Source: Azospirillum fermentarium
GTDB lineage: Bacteria > Pseudomonadota > Alphaproteobacteria > Azospirillales > Azospirillaceae
Reading direction: 5' to 3'
Assembly (NCBI RefSeq): GCF_025961205.1
Contig: NZ_JAOQNH010000003.1
Coordinates: 702,501 to 766,500 of the forward strand
DNA: 64,000 bases
The position numbers and the translations under genes were made by a program. Shown piece after piece: positions 42,551 through 50,953 of this stretch. Each line of letters begins with the position of its first letter. The first letter of the stretch is position 1. The notes beneath the pieces were generated by a model. That model had not been told where the DNA came from. It was given only the letters and a program-made list of their open reading frames with translations, and did no database searches.

Positions 42551-44485
42551 ATGGAGAACGCCAAAGCGGCGCACATCAACGAGTTGGTGCGTGTTTCCGA
42601 AGGCATCGCGTCGAACCGCGACGCCATCATCGCCGAATCCTGGCGGCGCTGCGTGGCGGACCACAAGCTGGACCCGACCATCGGACGGGAGGCCTATATC
42701 CTGCCCCATGAGCGGCTGTGCCTGCACCGCGATGCCATGGACGAGTTTCTGCGCATGGCCCGTTTCGGACTGGAGGCGTTGTACCGGCAGGTGGCCGGCA
42801 TGGGTTATGCCCTGCTGCTGACCGACAGCAAGGGCATCACCGTCGATTTCATCGGCGACCGCGCCAGCGACAGCGACCTGCGGCGGACCGGGCTTTACCT
42901 GGGTGCCGATTGGAACGAGGGGCGGGCGGGAACCTGCGCGGTCGGCACCTGCATCGCCACGGGCGAGGCGTTGACGGTCCACCAGACCGATCATTTCGAC
43001 ACCACCCACATTCCCCTGACCTGCACGGCGGCCCCGGTCTTCGACAGCGGCGGGATGCTGGCGGCGGTGCTGGACATTTCCGCCCTGCGCTCGCCGGAAC
43101 CGAAGATCAGCCAGTATCTGGCGCTCCAGATGGTGCGGTCCTACGCGCACAAGATCGAGAACGCCAACCTCTACAACAACTTCCGCCGGGACTGGGTGGT
43201 CAAGCTCTCCGCCTCCCTGGAATTTGCCGAGGTGGACCCGGATTTCGTGATCGCGGTGGACGGCGCCGGACGGATCATCGGCTTCAACCGCCGTGCCGGC
43301 CAGTTGCTCGCTGCCGAGGGCGGGAGCCGGACGCCGCTGCTCGGGCGCTCCTTCTCCGACCTGTTCGACTGCCACGTGGACGATCTGGTGCGGTTCGTCC
43401 GCTCGCTGCCGACCGATCAGCGCACCCTGCGGCTGCGGCGCAGCGGAACGCCCCTGTTCGCCCAGGCGATGCCGCCTCCGGCGATCACCGTGCCCCGCCC
43501 CCGCGGCACCGACGAGCAGCGCCTGCCCAAGCCGCTCCAGGCCATATCCGGCGGCGATCCGGCCCTGCACGGGGTGCTGAGCCGCGCGGCGAAGCTGGTG
43601 AACACGCAGATGAGCCTGCTGATCCACGGCGAGACCGGCACCGGCAAGGAGCATCTGGCCAAGGCCCTCCACCGGTCCAGCGTGCGGGCGGGCAAGCCCT
43701 TCATCGCGGTGAACTGCGCCGCCCTGCCGGAAGCGCTGATCGAAAGCGAGCTGTTCGGGTACGAGCCCGGCTCCTTCACCGGCGCCACGGCGCGGGGCAA
43801 GAAGGGGCTGATCCTGGAGGCCGACGGCGGCACGCTCTTCCTCGACGAGATCGGCGACATGCCCCTGTCGTCGCAGACGCGCCTGCTGCGCGTGCTGGCG
43901 GAGCGGGAGGTCACCCCCATCGGCCGTACCAAGGCGGTGTCGGTGGACATCCGCGTGATCGCCGCGACCCACCGGGATCTGGTGGATCTGGTCAAGGCCG
44001 GGCGGTTCCGCGACGATTTGTATTTCCGTCTCAACGGGGCGGTGTTCACCGTGCCGCCGCTGCGCCAGCGCGGCGATCTGGACTGGCTGATAAACCGGCT
44101 GCTGGCCGAGCGGGCCGGACGCGACGGCATCAGCTACACCCTGGCCGCACCGGCGCTGGCCGCCCTGCGCGCGCACAGTTGGCCGGGAAACGTCCGCGAG
44201 CTGGTCAACGCCCTGGATTACGCCTGCGCGGTCAGCACCGACGGGATGATCGAGCTGGCGGACATCCCCGAACCCGTGCAGCGCACCGGCGTGTTCGATG
44301 CCTGGCCGGCGGGGGCCACGGCCCTGGTGCCGGACCATGCCGACCCGCCCGCCCATCTGCGTGACCTGCTGCGGCGGCTGCACTGGAACGTGTCGGCGGT
44401 GGCGCGGGAAATGGGCGTGGACCGCTCCACCGTCCACCGGCAGATGCGCCGCTTCGGCATCGTTCCGCCGCACCGGCTCGACTGA
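42551..44485 (+). CDS. acoR: AcoR, sigma-54 activator of acetoin catabolism
   Basis: 644-residue enhancer-binding protein. The N-terminal part matches AcoR-type proteins (IIAESWRRCVADHKLDP). A GAF domain lies at about 60-200 (GTCIATGEALTVHQTDHF), then a PAS-like segment about 220-300. The AAA+ domain has Walker A GETGTGKE, the sigma-54 contact loop written GSFTGA instead of GAFTGA, and LFLDEIGDMP. The C-terminal HTH is VAREMGVDRSTVHRQMRRFG. ATG 42551 has GGGAGGA about 8 bases upstream and is preferred over 42509. It lies immediately before, and in the same orientation as, the aco operon it should activate in response to acetoin. Confidence 0.87.
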   Translation: MENAKAAHINELVRVSEGIASNRDAIIAESWRRCVADHKLDPTIGREAYILPHERLCLHRDAMDEFLRMARFGLEALYRQVAGMGYALLLTDSKGITVDFIGDRASDSDLRRTGLYLGADWNEGRAGTCAVGTCIATGEALTVHQTDHFDTTHIPLTCTAAPVFDSGGMLAAVLDISALRSPEPKISQYLALQMVRSYAHKIENANLYNNFRRDWVVKLSASLEFAEVDPDFVIAVDGAGRIIGFNRRAGQLLAAEGGSRTPLLGRSFSDLFDCHVDDLVRFVRSLPTDQRTLRLRRSGTPLFAQAMPPPAITVPRPRGTDEQRLPKPLQAISGGDPALHGVLSRAAKLVNTQMSLLIHGETGTGKEHLAKALHRSSVRAGKPFIAVNCAALPEALIESELFGYEPGSFTGATARGKKGLILEADGGTLFLDEIGDMPLSSQTRLLRVLAEREVTPIGRTKAVSVDIRVIAATHRDLVDLVKAGRFRDDLYFRLNGAVFTVPPLRQRGDLDWLINRLLAERAGRDGISYTLAAPALAALRAHSWPGNVRELVNALDYACAVSTDGMIELADIPEPVQRTGVFDAWPAGATALVPDHADPPAHLRDLLRRLHWNVSAVAREMGVDRSTVHRQMRRFGIVPPHRLD

Positions 44486-44518
44486 CAGCGCCACAATCCT
44501 AGGATTGGCACCGCCACA

Positions 44519-44543
44519 CCTGTTGCATGCACCGTGCAACAGG
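44519..44543. promoter_or_regulatory. Palindromic upstream activator site for AcoR
   Basis: Perfect 9-bp arms CCTGTTGCA (44519-44527) and TGCAACAGG (44535-44543) with a 7-base spacer, about 85 bases upstream of the -24/-12 promoter. A further perfect palindrome, CAATCCTAGGATTG, lies at 44494-44507. Position and symmetry fit an enhancer site; AcoR binding is inferred from context. Confidence 0.65.
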
Positions 44544-44627
44544 GTGTGCCACAGGTGGGGTGGACGCAACACCATCACCCAACGCCCAAGCCCTTGGAAA
44601 ACCTGCCGTTCAGCGGTGCCCACGGTT

Positions 44628-44643
44628 TGGCACGGCCTTTGCC
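44628..44643 (+). promoter_or_regulatory. Sigma-54 (-24/-12) promoter of the acetoin operon
   Basis: TGGCAC (44628-44633), five bases, TTGCC (44639-44643); GG and GC are exactly 10 bases apart. Expected transcription start is near 44653, giving a leader of about 27 bases to the acoX GTG. An in-frame ATG at 44527 lies upstream of this promoter and cannot be the start codon. Confidence 0.88.
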
Positions 44644-44679
44644 ATTGATCCCTCGCAACGCCAGTCCGGGGGGATCATC

Positions 44680-45723
44680 GTGGCACCAGCCGTGGGCATC
44701 ATCGCCAATCCAGTTTCCGCACGCGACATCCGCCGGGTGGTCGCGAACGCGGCGAACCTTCAGATCGCGGACCGCGCGAACATCGTCCTGCGGGTGCTGG
44801 CGGCGCTGCGGTCCTGCGGGATCACGGACGTGGTGATGATGCCGGAGCACGGCGGCATCGGGCGCCATGTGGCGCGCGGGCTGGCGCGGGCGGCCGCCCA
44901 CGGCGATGCCCCCTACCCTGCCGTCCACCGCCTGTCCATGCCGGTCACCGGCACCGTCGCCGACACCCACCGCGCCGCCGCCGAGATGCGCCGGGCGGAC
45001 GTCGGGGCCATCGTCGTGCTGGGCGGCGACGGCACGCACCGCGCGGTGGCGGCCCACTGCGGCGCCGTGCCCATCGCCGGGATATCCACCGGCACCAACA
45101 ACGCCTTTCCCGAACACCGCGAGGCGACCGTCACCGGGCTGGCGGTCGGGCTGGCCGTCACCGGGTGTGTGCCCGCCGCCGTTGCCTTTGCCGCGAACAA
45201 GCGCATCGACGTCGCCATCGATGGCGGCGTGGAGGACATGGCGCTGGTCGATGTGGCGCTGGTCACCGAACGCTGCGTCGGCGCCCGCGCCTTGTGGAAG
45301 CCCGAGAGCTTCCGCGAACTGTTCGTCACCTTCGCCGATCCCGAGGTCATCGGCATGTCGGCCATCGCCGGCCTGCTGGAGCCGGTGGGCCGGACGGAGA
45401 GCGGCGGGCTGATGGTCCGCCTCGCCGCCCCGCAGGGCGCGGCCACGGTGCTGACGGCCCCCATCGCACCGGGGCTGATGGCGCGGGTCGGCGTCACCGA
45501 CTGGCGCCGGATGCCGGCGGGCGTGCCCTTCGTACCCGAGGTGAAGGCCGGCTCCATCGCGCTCGACGGCGAGCGGGAAATCACCGTTTCGGTGCGGAAC
45601 CGCGTGTCCCTGACCTTGCAGGACGCGGCCTTCCTCACCGTGAACGTCGGCGGCTGCATGCGGCACGCCGCCCAGAACAGGCTGCTGGCCAGCGTCCCGG
45701 CGCCGGCCATGGCCGAACATTAA
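44680..45723 (+). CDS. acoX: AcoX, acetoin catabolism protein (NAD-kinase-like)
   Basis: 347-residue protein of the ATP-NAD kinase superfamily, linked to acetoin operons; its biochemical role is not established. It starts VAPAVGIIANPVSARDIRRVVA and has the kinase-like GGDGT motif (VVLGGDGTHRAVAAHC) and GISTGTNNAFPEHREAT. GTG 44680 is chosen because GGGGG lies 7 bases upstream and the sigma-54 transcript begins near 44653. It is the first gene of the aco operon, 21 bases before acoA. Confidence 0.88.
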   Translation: MAPAVGIIANPVSARDIRRVVANAANLQIADRANIVLRVLAALRSCGITDVVMMPEHGGIGRHVARGLARAAAHGDAPYPAVHRLSMPVTGTVADTHRAAAEMRRADVGAIVVLGGDGTHRAVAAHCGAVPIAGISTGTNNAFPEHREATVTGLAVGLAVTGCVPAAVAFAANKRIDVAIDGGVEDMALVDVALVTERCVGARALWKPESFRELFVTFADPEVIGMSAIAGLLEPVGRTESGGLMVRLAAPQGAATVLTAPIAPGLMARVGVTDWRRMPAGVPFVPEVKAGSIALDGEREITVSVRNRVSLTLQDAAFLTVNVGGCMRHAAQNRLLASVPAPAMAEH

Positions 45724-45744
45724 AATCTTTAGGGAGAAACATCC

Positions 45745-46728
45745 GTGAGCGACAACCCCTTTCCGCTGGCCAAGGCCGACCTGCTGCAAGCCTATCGGAC
45801 CATGCGGACCATCCGCGAGTTCGAGGAGCGGCTGCACATCGACTTCGCCAAGGGCGACATCCCCGGTTTCGTGCATCTCTATGCCGGCGAGGAGGCGTGC
45901 GCCGCCGGCATCATGATGCACCTGAACGACAACGACCGCATCGCTTCCACCCACCGCGGCCACGGCCATTGCATCGCCAAGGGCGTGGACGTCCACGAGA
46001 TGATGGCGGAGATCTATGGCCGTTCCACCGGCGCGTGCCGGGGCAAGGGCGGGTCGATGCACATCGCCGATCTGTCCAAGGGCATGATGGGGGCCAACGG
46101 CATTCTGGGCGCCGGGGCGCCGCTGGTCTGCGGGGCGGCATTGGCGGCCAAGGTGCGGGGCGACGGCGGCGTGGGCATCACCTTCGTCGGCGACGGCGCG
46201 TCGAACCAGGGCACCTTCCTGGAGAGCATGAACCTCGCCGCCGTGTGGAACCTGCCGGTGGTCTTCGTGGTGGAGAACAACGGCTACGCCGAATCCACCG
46301 CCATGGAATGGGCGGTCGCCTGCGACAGCTACATCGACCGCGCCACCGGCTTCGGCCTGCCCGGCGTGACGGTGGACGGCACGGATTTCTTCGCGGTGTA
46401 CGAGGCGGCGGGCGAGATCATCAAGCGCGCCCGCGAGGGCGGCGGCCCGGCGCTGCTGGAATGCAACATGGTCCGCTTCTACGGCCATTTCGAAGGCGAT
46501 GCCCAGACCTACCGCGCCAAGGGCGAGATCGAGAACCTGCGCGCCCACCGCGACTGCCTGAAGCTGTTCGCCCAGCGCCTGACCGAGGCCGGCACCGTCA
46601 TCCCCGCCGAGCTGGAGGCCATCGACCGCGCCGTGGGCGATCTGATCGAAGACGCCGTGCGCTGCGCCAAGGCGGCCCCGCTGCCCGCCGCCGCCGACCT
46701 ACTGACGGATGTGTACATCACCTATTGA
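45745..46728 (+). CDS. acoA: Acetoin dehydrogenase E1, alpha subunit
   Basis: Thiamine-diphosphate-dependent E1 alpha chain of 327 residues. With AcoB it cleaves acetoin to acetaldehyde and an acetyl group passed to the lipoyl arm of AcoC. It shows RTIREFEERLHIDFAKGDIPGFVHLYAGEEACAAG, HRGHGHCIAKG and the thiamine-diphosphate/Mg motif GDGASNQGTFLESMNLAAVWNLPVVFVVENN. GTG start at 45745 follows AGGGAG. Confidence 0.94.
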   Translation: MSDNPFPLAKADLLQAYRTMRTIREFEERLHIDFAKGDIPGFVHLYAGEEACAAGIMMHLNDNDRIASTHRGHGHCIAKGVDVHEMMAEIYGRSTGACRGKGGSMHIADLSKGMMGANGILGAGAPLVCGAALAAKVRGDGGVGITFVGDGASNQGTFLESMNLAAVWNLPVVFVVENNGYAESTAMEWAVACDSYIDRATGFGLPGVTVDGTDFFAVYEAAGEIIKRAREGGGPALLECNMVRFYGHFEGDAQTYRAKGEIENLRAHRDCLKLFAQRLTEAGTVIPAELEAIDRAVGDLIEDAVRCAKAAPLPAAADLLTDVYITY

Positions 46729-46771
46729 TGCCGTCACCCCCTTCAAGAAAAAAGCACCGGAGGAAACCATC

Positions 46772-47800
46772 GTGTCCCGCAAGATCAGCATGAAGACGGC
46801 CATCAACGAGGCTCTGGACCTCGAAATGCGCCGCGACCCGACCGTCATCCTGATGGGTGAAGACATCGTCGGCGGCACCGGCGCCCCCGGCGAGGACGAC
46901 GCCTGGGGCGGCGTGCTGGGTGTCACCAAGGGCCTGTTCGCCAAGCACGGCAACCGGCTGATGGACACCCCGCTGTCGGAATCCGCCTATATCGGGGCGG
47001 CCATCGGCGCCGCCACCTGCGGCCTGCGCCCGGTGGCCGAGCTGATGTTCATGGATTTCATGGGCGTCTGTTTCGACCAGATCTTCAACCAGGCGGCCAA
47101 GTTCCGCTACATGTTCGGCGGCAAGGCCCAGACGCCGGTGGTCATCCGCGGCATGGTCGGCGCCGGCTTCCGCGCGGCGGCCCAGCATTCGCAGATGCTG
47201 ACCCCGCTGTTCACCCACATCCCCGGCCTGAAGGTGGTCTGCCCGTCCAACGCCTATGACGCCAAGGGTCTGCTGATCCAGTCGATCCGCGACAACGATC
47301 CCGTCATCTTCTGCGAGCACAAGAACCTGTACGGCCATGAAACCGAGGTGCCGGCGGAATCCTACGCCATCCCCTTCGGCGAGGCCAACGTGCTGCGCGA
47401 CGGCGGCGACGTGACCATCGTCAGCTACGGCCTGACCGTCCACCGCGCCCTGAGCGCCGCCGATGCCCTGGCCCGCGACAAGGTGGAGGCGGAGGTCATC
47501 GACCTGCGCACCCTGTCGCCCATCGACTGGGACACCATCATCGACAGCGTGGAGCGCACCGGACGGCTGGTGGTGGTGGACGAGGCGCACCCGCGCTGCA
47601 ACCTCGCCACCGACATCTCGGCCTTCGTGGCGCAGAACGCCTTCGGCGCGCTGAAGGCCGGCATCCAGATGGTGACCCCGCCGCACACGCCGGTGCCGTT
47701 CTCGCCGTCGCTGGAAGACCTCTACATCCCCAGCGCCGACGCCATCGCCGCCGCCGTCCGCCGCACCCTTCCCCCGTCGCGCACCGTCGCCGCCGCCTGA
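46772..47800 (+). CDS. acoB: Acetoin dehydrogenase E1, beta subunit
   Basis: 342-residue E1 beta chain (transketolase pyrimidine-binding plus C-terminal domain). It contains ALDLEMRRDPTVILMGEDIVGG, MDTPLSESAYIGAAIGAA, RGMVGAGFRAAAQHSQML and VEVIDLRTLSPIDWDTI-like sequence near 250. GTG 46772 follows CGGAGGAAA; an in-frame ATG at 46709 overlaps acoA and is not favoured. It forms an alpha2beta2 E1 with AcoA. Confidence 0.94.
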   Translation: MSRKISMKTAINEALDLEMRRDPTVILMGEDIVGGTGAPGEDDAWGGVLGVTKGLFAKHGNRLMDTPLSESAYIGAAIGAATCGLRPVAELMFMDFMGVCFDQIFNQAAKFRYMFGGKAQTPVVIRGMVGAGFRAAAQHSQMLTPLFTHIPGLKVVCPSNAYDAKGLLIQSIRDNDPVIFCEHKNLYGHETEVPAESYAIPFGEANVLRDGGDVTIVSYGLTVHRALSAADALARDKVEAEVIDLRTLSPIDWDTIIDSVERTGRLVVVDEAHPRCNLATDISAFVAQNAFGALKAGIQMVTPPHTPVPFSPSLEDLYIPSADAIAAAVRRTLPPSRTVAAA

Positions 47801-47819
47801 TCCCGGAGCAGCTTTTCCC

Positions 47820-48953
47820 ATGACCACCGTGAACGAGCGCATCAAACCCATCGTCATGCCCAAGTGGGGCCTGTCCATGTCGGAGGGCAAGGTCACCGGC
47901 TGGCTGAAGCAGCCGGGGTCCACCGTCCGTCTGGGCGAGGATCTGCTGGAGGTCGAGACCGACAAGATCACCAACGTGGTGGAGGCCGGCGACACCGGCA
48001 TCCTGCGCCGCGTGCTGGGCGAGCCGGGCATCGTCTATCCCGTCAAGGCTCTCATCGGCGTGCTGGCCGATCCCGACGTGCCGGACGGCGACATCGACGC
48101 CTTCATCGACGCGTACGCCGTGCCGGGTGCCGAGGGCGGGGGGGACGGAGCCGACGACGCCCCGCGCTACCTGTTCGCCGAAACGGACGCCGGAACGCTC
48201 CGCTACGCCAGGCGCGGCGAGGGGAAAACCACGGTGCTGCTGGTCCACGGCTTCGGCGGCGATCTCGACAACTGGCTGTTCACCATCGACGCGCTGGCCG
48301 AGAACGCCACCGTCTACGCGCTCGACCTGCCGGGGCACGGCCAGTCCACCAAGACGCTGGCCGACCCGACCCTGGCGGGCCTGTCGCAAGCGGTGCTCGC
48401 CTTCATGGAAACGGTGGGCATCGAATCGGCCCATCTGGTCGGCCACTCCATGGGCGGGGCGGTGTCCATGCGTGCGGCCCTCGACGCGCCGGGGCGGGTG
48501 GCGTCGCTGGCATTGATCAGTTCGGCGGGCCTGGGGCGGGAGATCAACCACGGCTACATCACCGGATTCATCGATGCGGCCTCGCGCCGCGACCTGAAGC
48601 CGGTGCTGGAGAACCTGTTCGCCGACGCCGGACTGGCCAGCCGTCAGATGACCGACGACCTGCTGAAGTACAAGCGGCTGGACGGCGTGGGCGACGCCCT
48701 GCGCGCCATCGCGGAGGCCATGTTCGCAAACGGGCAGCAGACCGCCACCCTGGGCGATGCCATCACCGCCGCCGCCGTGCCGGCCCTGGTGGTCTGGGGC
48801 GAGGAGGACCGCGTCATCCCCGCCGCCCATGCCGCGGCGCTGGGGACCGCCGCCCGGTCCGCGGTGATCCCCAAGGCCGGCCACATGGTGCAGATGGAGG
48901 CCGCCGGGAAGGTCAACGCCCTCCTGAAGGACCACATCACGGCACACGCCTGA
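47820..48953 (+). CDS. acoC: Acetoin dehydrogenase E2 (lipoyl domain + alpha/beta hydrolase fold)
   Basis: 377-residue AcoC-type dihydrolipoamide acetyltransferase. Residues ~8-82 form one lipoyl domain with the lipoylated lysine at 49 (VETDKITNVV). After a Gly/Asp-rich linker (~104-115), the rest is an alpha/beta hydrolase fold with HGFGGDLDNW, nucleophile elbow GHSMGG (Ser 210) and GHMVQMEA. It accepts acetyl groups from AcoAB. No dihydrolipoamide dehydrogenase gene is in this operon, so E3 must come from elsewhere. Confidence 0.93.
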   Translation: MTTVNERIKPIVMPKWGLSMSEGKVTGWLKQPGSTVRLGEDLLEVETDKITNVVEAGDTGILRRVLGEPGIVYPVKALIGVLADPDVPDGDIDAFIDAYAVPGAEGGGDGADDAPRYLFAETDAGTLRYARRGEGKTTVLLVHGFGGDLDNWLFTIDALAENATVYALDLPGHGQSTKTLADPTLAGLSQAVLAFMETVGIESAHLVGHSMGGAVSMRAALDAPGRVASLALISSAGLGREINHGYITGFIDAASRRDLKPVLENLFADAGLASRQMTDDLLKYKRLDGVGDALRAIAEAMFANGQQTATLGDAITAAAVPALVVWGEEDRVIPAAHAAALGTAARSAVIPKAGHMVQMEAAGKVNALLKDHITAHA

Positions 48954-49015
48954 CCCCTTCCCCTGTCCGGCCCGGTGTGCGGATTGCCCCGCACGCCGGG
49001 CCGCGGAGACCAACC

Positions 49016-49801
49016 ATGCCCGATCTCAAGGACAAGAGCATCGTCGTCACCGGTTCCGGCCGCGGGATCGGTGCGGCCATCGCCCGCGCGCTGGCCGCCG
49101 ACGGCGCCCGGCTCGTCATCGCCGACCGCACGGCGGAGGATGCGGAAACGGTGGCGGAGTCCATCCGCGCCGCCGGCGGCACCGCCACCGCGGTCACGGT
49201 GGACGTCCGCGACCGCGCCGCGGTCCGCCGCATGATCGACACGGCGGTGGCGTCCCATGGACGCCTCGACGTTCTCTTCAACAACGCCGGCGTTGCCCAG
49301 ACCAAGCCCTTTCTCGACATCACGGAGGAGGACTGGCGTTTCGTCACCGACGTCAACGCGCTGGGCGTGCTGATCGGCATGCAGGAAGCGGTGCGGACCT
49401 TCCGCGATCAGGGCGGGGGCGGAAAGATCATCAACACCGCCTCCATCGCCGGCAAGCAGGGGTACGAGCCGCTGGCCCATTACTCGGCCAGCAAGTTCGC
49501 CGTGGTGGCCCTGACCCAGGCCGCCGCCCGCGCCTTCGGCAAGGAGCAGATCACCGCCAACGCCATCTGCCCCGGCGTCGTCGCCACCGAGATGTGGAAG
49601 ATCATCGACAAGGGCTTCCGCGACACCGGCCTGACCACGGCGGAGGACGAGGCGTTCAACCAGTTCGCCGCCGGTGCGGTGCTGGGCCGCCCCTCGGCGG
49701 CGGCGGATCTGGTGGGGGTGGCGCGCTTCCTCGCCTCGTCGGATTCCGACTTCATGACCGGCCAGTCCCTGCTGGTCGATGGCGGCATGGTCTTCGTCTG
49801 A
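49016..49801 (+). CDS. budC: SDR oxidoreductase, probable acetoin/diacetyl reductase (meso-2,3-butanediol dehydrogenase)
   Basis: Classical short-chain dehydrogenase of 261 residues. NAD-binding TGSGRGIGAAIARALA, the NNAGV motif, catalytic Ser (NTASIAGKQG) and YSASK (Tyr-x-x-x-Lys), and the C-terminal GQSLLVDGGMVFV are all seen. The segment CPGVVATEMWKIIDKGF resembles BudC/acetoin reductase. Co-localisation with aco genes and a second butanediol dehydrogenase suggests that it interconverts butanediol, acetoin or diacetyl. Stereospecificity is unknown. Confidence 0.82.
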   Translation: MPDLKDKSIVVTGSGRGIGAAIARALAADGARLVIADRTAEDAETVAESIRAAGGTATAVTVDVRDRAAVRRMIDTAVASHGRLDVLFNNAGVAQTKPFLDITEEDWRFVTDVNALGVLIGMQEAVRTFRDQGGGGKIINTASIAGKQGYEPLAHYSASKFAVVALTQAAARAFGKEQITANAICPGVVATEMWKIIDKGFRDTGLTTAEDEAFNQFAAGAVLGRPSAAADLVGVARFLASSDSDFMTGQSLLVDGGMVFV

Positions 49802-49859
49802 CCGCTCCGCGCCGCATCGAACATAAGACACATCAATCATAAGAACGGAGGAAACAACC

Positions 49860-50948
49860 ATGGGCATGATGAAAGCCGCCGTATGGCATGGCCGCGGCGA
49901 CATCCGGGTGGAGGAGGTTCCGCTGCCCGCACTGCCGCCCGCCGGATGGGCGCGGATCAGGGTTCACTGGTGCGGGATCTGCGGATCGGACCTGCACGAA
50001 TACGTGGCCGGGCCGGTCTTCATCCCCGTCAACGAACCCCACCCCCTGACCGGCCTGAAGGGACAGTGCATCCTGGGCCACGAATTCAGCGGCGAGATCG
50101 TGGCGCTGGGCGAAGGGGTCACCGGCTTCGCCATCGGTGACACCGTGGCCGCCGATGCCTGCCAGCATTGCGGCACCTGCTATTACTGCAAGAAGGGGCT
50201 TTACAACATCTGCGAGAAGCTGGCCTTCACCGGCCTGATGAACAACGGCGCCTTCGCCAGCTATGTCAACGTGCCGGCGGAGCTTCTCTACACGCTGCCG
50301 CCCGGCTTCCCGACCGAGGCCGGGGCGCTGATCGAACCGCTGGCGGTGGGGATGCACGCGGTCAAGAAGGCCGGCAGCATCGTCGGCGAAACGGTGGTGG
50401 TGGTCGGGGCCGGGACCATCGGCCTGTGCACCATCATGTGCGCCAGGGCCGCCGGGGCGGGCCGGGTGATCGTGCTGGAGATGTCGGCGGCCCGCAAGCA
50501 GAAGGCCATGGAGGTCGGGGCCACCGTCGTCCTCGATCCCAAGGAATGCGATGCGGTGGCCGAGGTCAAGGCGCTGACCGGCGGCTACGGCGCCGACGTG
50601 TCGTTCGAATGCATCGGCCACCACGCCACCGCCAAGCTCGCCCTCGACGTCATCCGCAAGGCCGGCAAGGCGGTGCTGGTGGGCATCTTCGAAGAACCCA
50701 GTTCATTCAATTTCTTCGAAATCGTCGCCACCGAGAAGCAGGTCATCGGCTCGCTGGCCTACAACGGTGAATTCGCCGACGTGATCCGCTTCATCGCCGA
50801 CGGGCGGCTGGACGTGCAGCCGCTCATCACCGGGCGGATCGCACTGGACGAGATCGTCACCCGCGGGTTCGAGGAACTGGTCCACAACAAGGACCGCAAC
50901 GTGAAGATCATCGTTCAGCCCGCGGCCCTGACCGCCGCGGCGGAGTAA
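49860..50948 (+). CDS. bdhA: Zinc-dependent 2,3-butanediol dehydrogenase
   Basis: Medium-chain dehydrogenase of 362 residues. Catalytic zinc region HWCGICGSDLHEYVAGPVFIP and GHEFSGEIV; structural zinc cysteines CQHCGTCYYCKKGLYNIC; Rossmann motif VVVGAGTIGLCTI. The pattern matches bacterial and yeast 2,3-butanediol dehydrogenases. It would oxidise butanediol to acetoin, feeding AcoABC. It is followed 5 bases later by lipA. Confidence 0.89.
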   Translation: MGMMKAAVWHGRGDIRVEEVPLPALPPAGWARIRVHWCGICGSDLHEYVAGPVFIPVNEPHPLTGLKGQCILGHEFSGEIVALGEGVTGFAIGDTVAADACQHCGTCYYCKKGLYNICEKLAFTGLMNNGAFASYVNVPAELLYTLPPGFPTEAGALIEPLAVGMHAVKKAGSIVGETVVVVGAGTIGLCTIMCARAAGAGRVIVLEMSAARKQKAMEVGATVVLDPKECDAVAEVKALTGGYGADVSFECIGHHATAKLALDVIRKAGKAVLVGIFEEPSSFNFFEIVATEKQVIGSLAYNGEFADVIRFIADGRLDVQPLITGRIALDEIVTRGFEELVHNKDRNVKIIVQPAALTAAAE

Positions 50949-50953
50949 CGGCC

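Noticed and set aside
44527..44529. ATG as start of acoX
   Set aside because: It lies in the palindromic enhancer upstream of the -24/-12 promoter, and the extra 51 codons show no homology.
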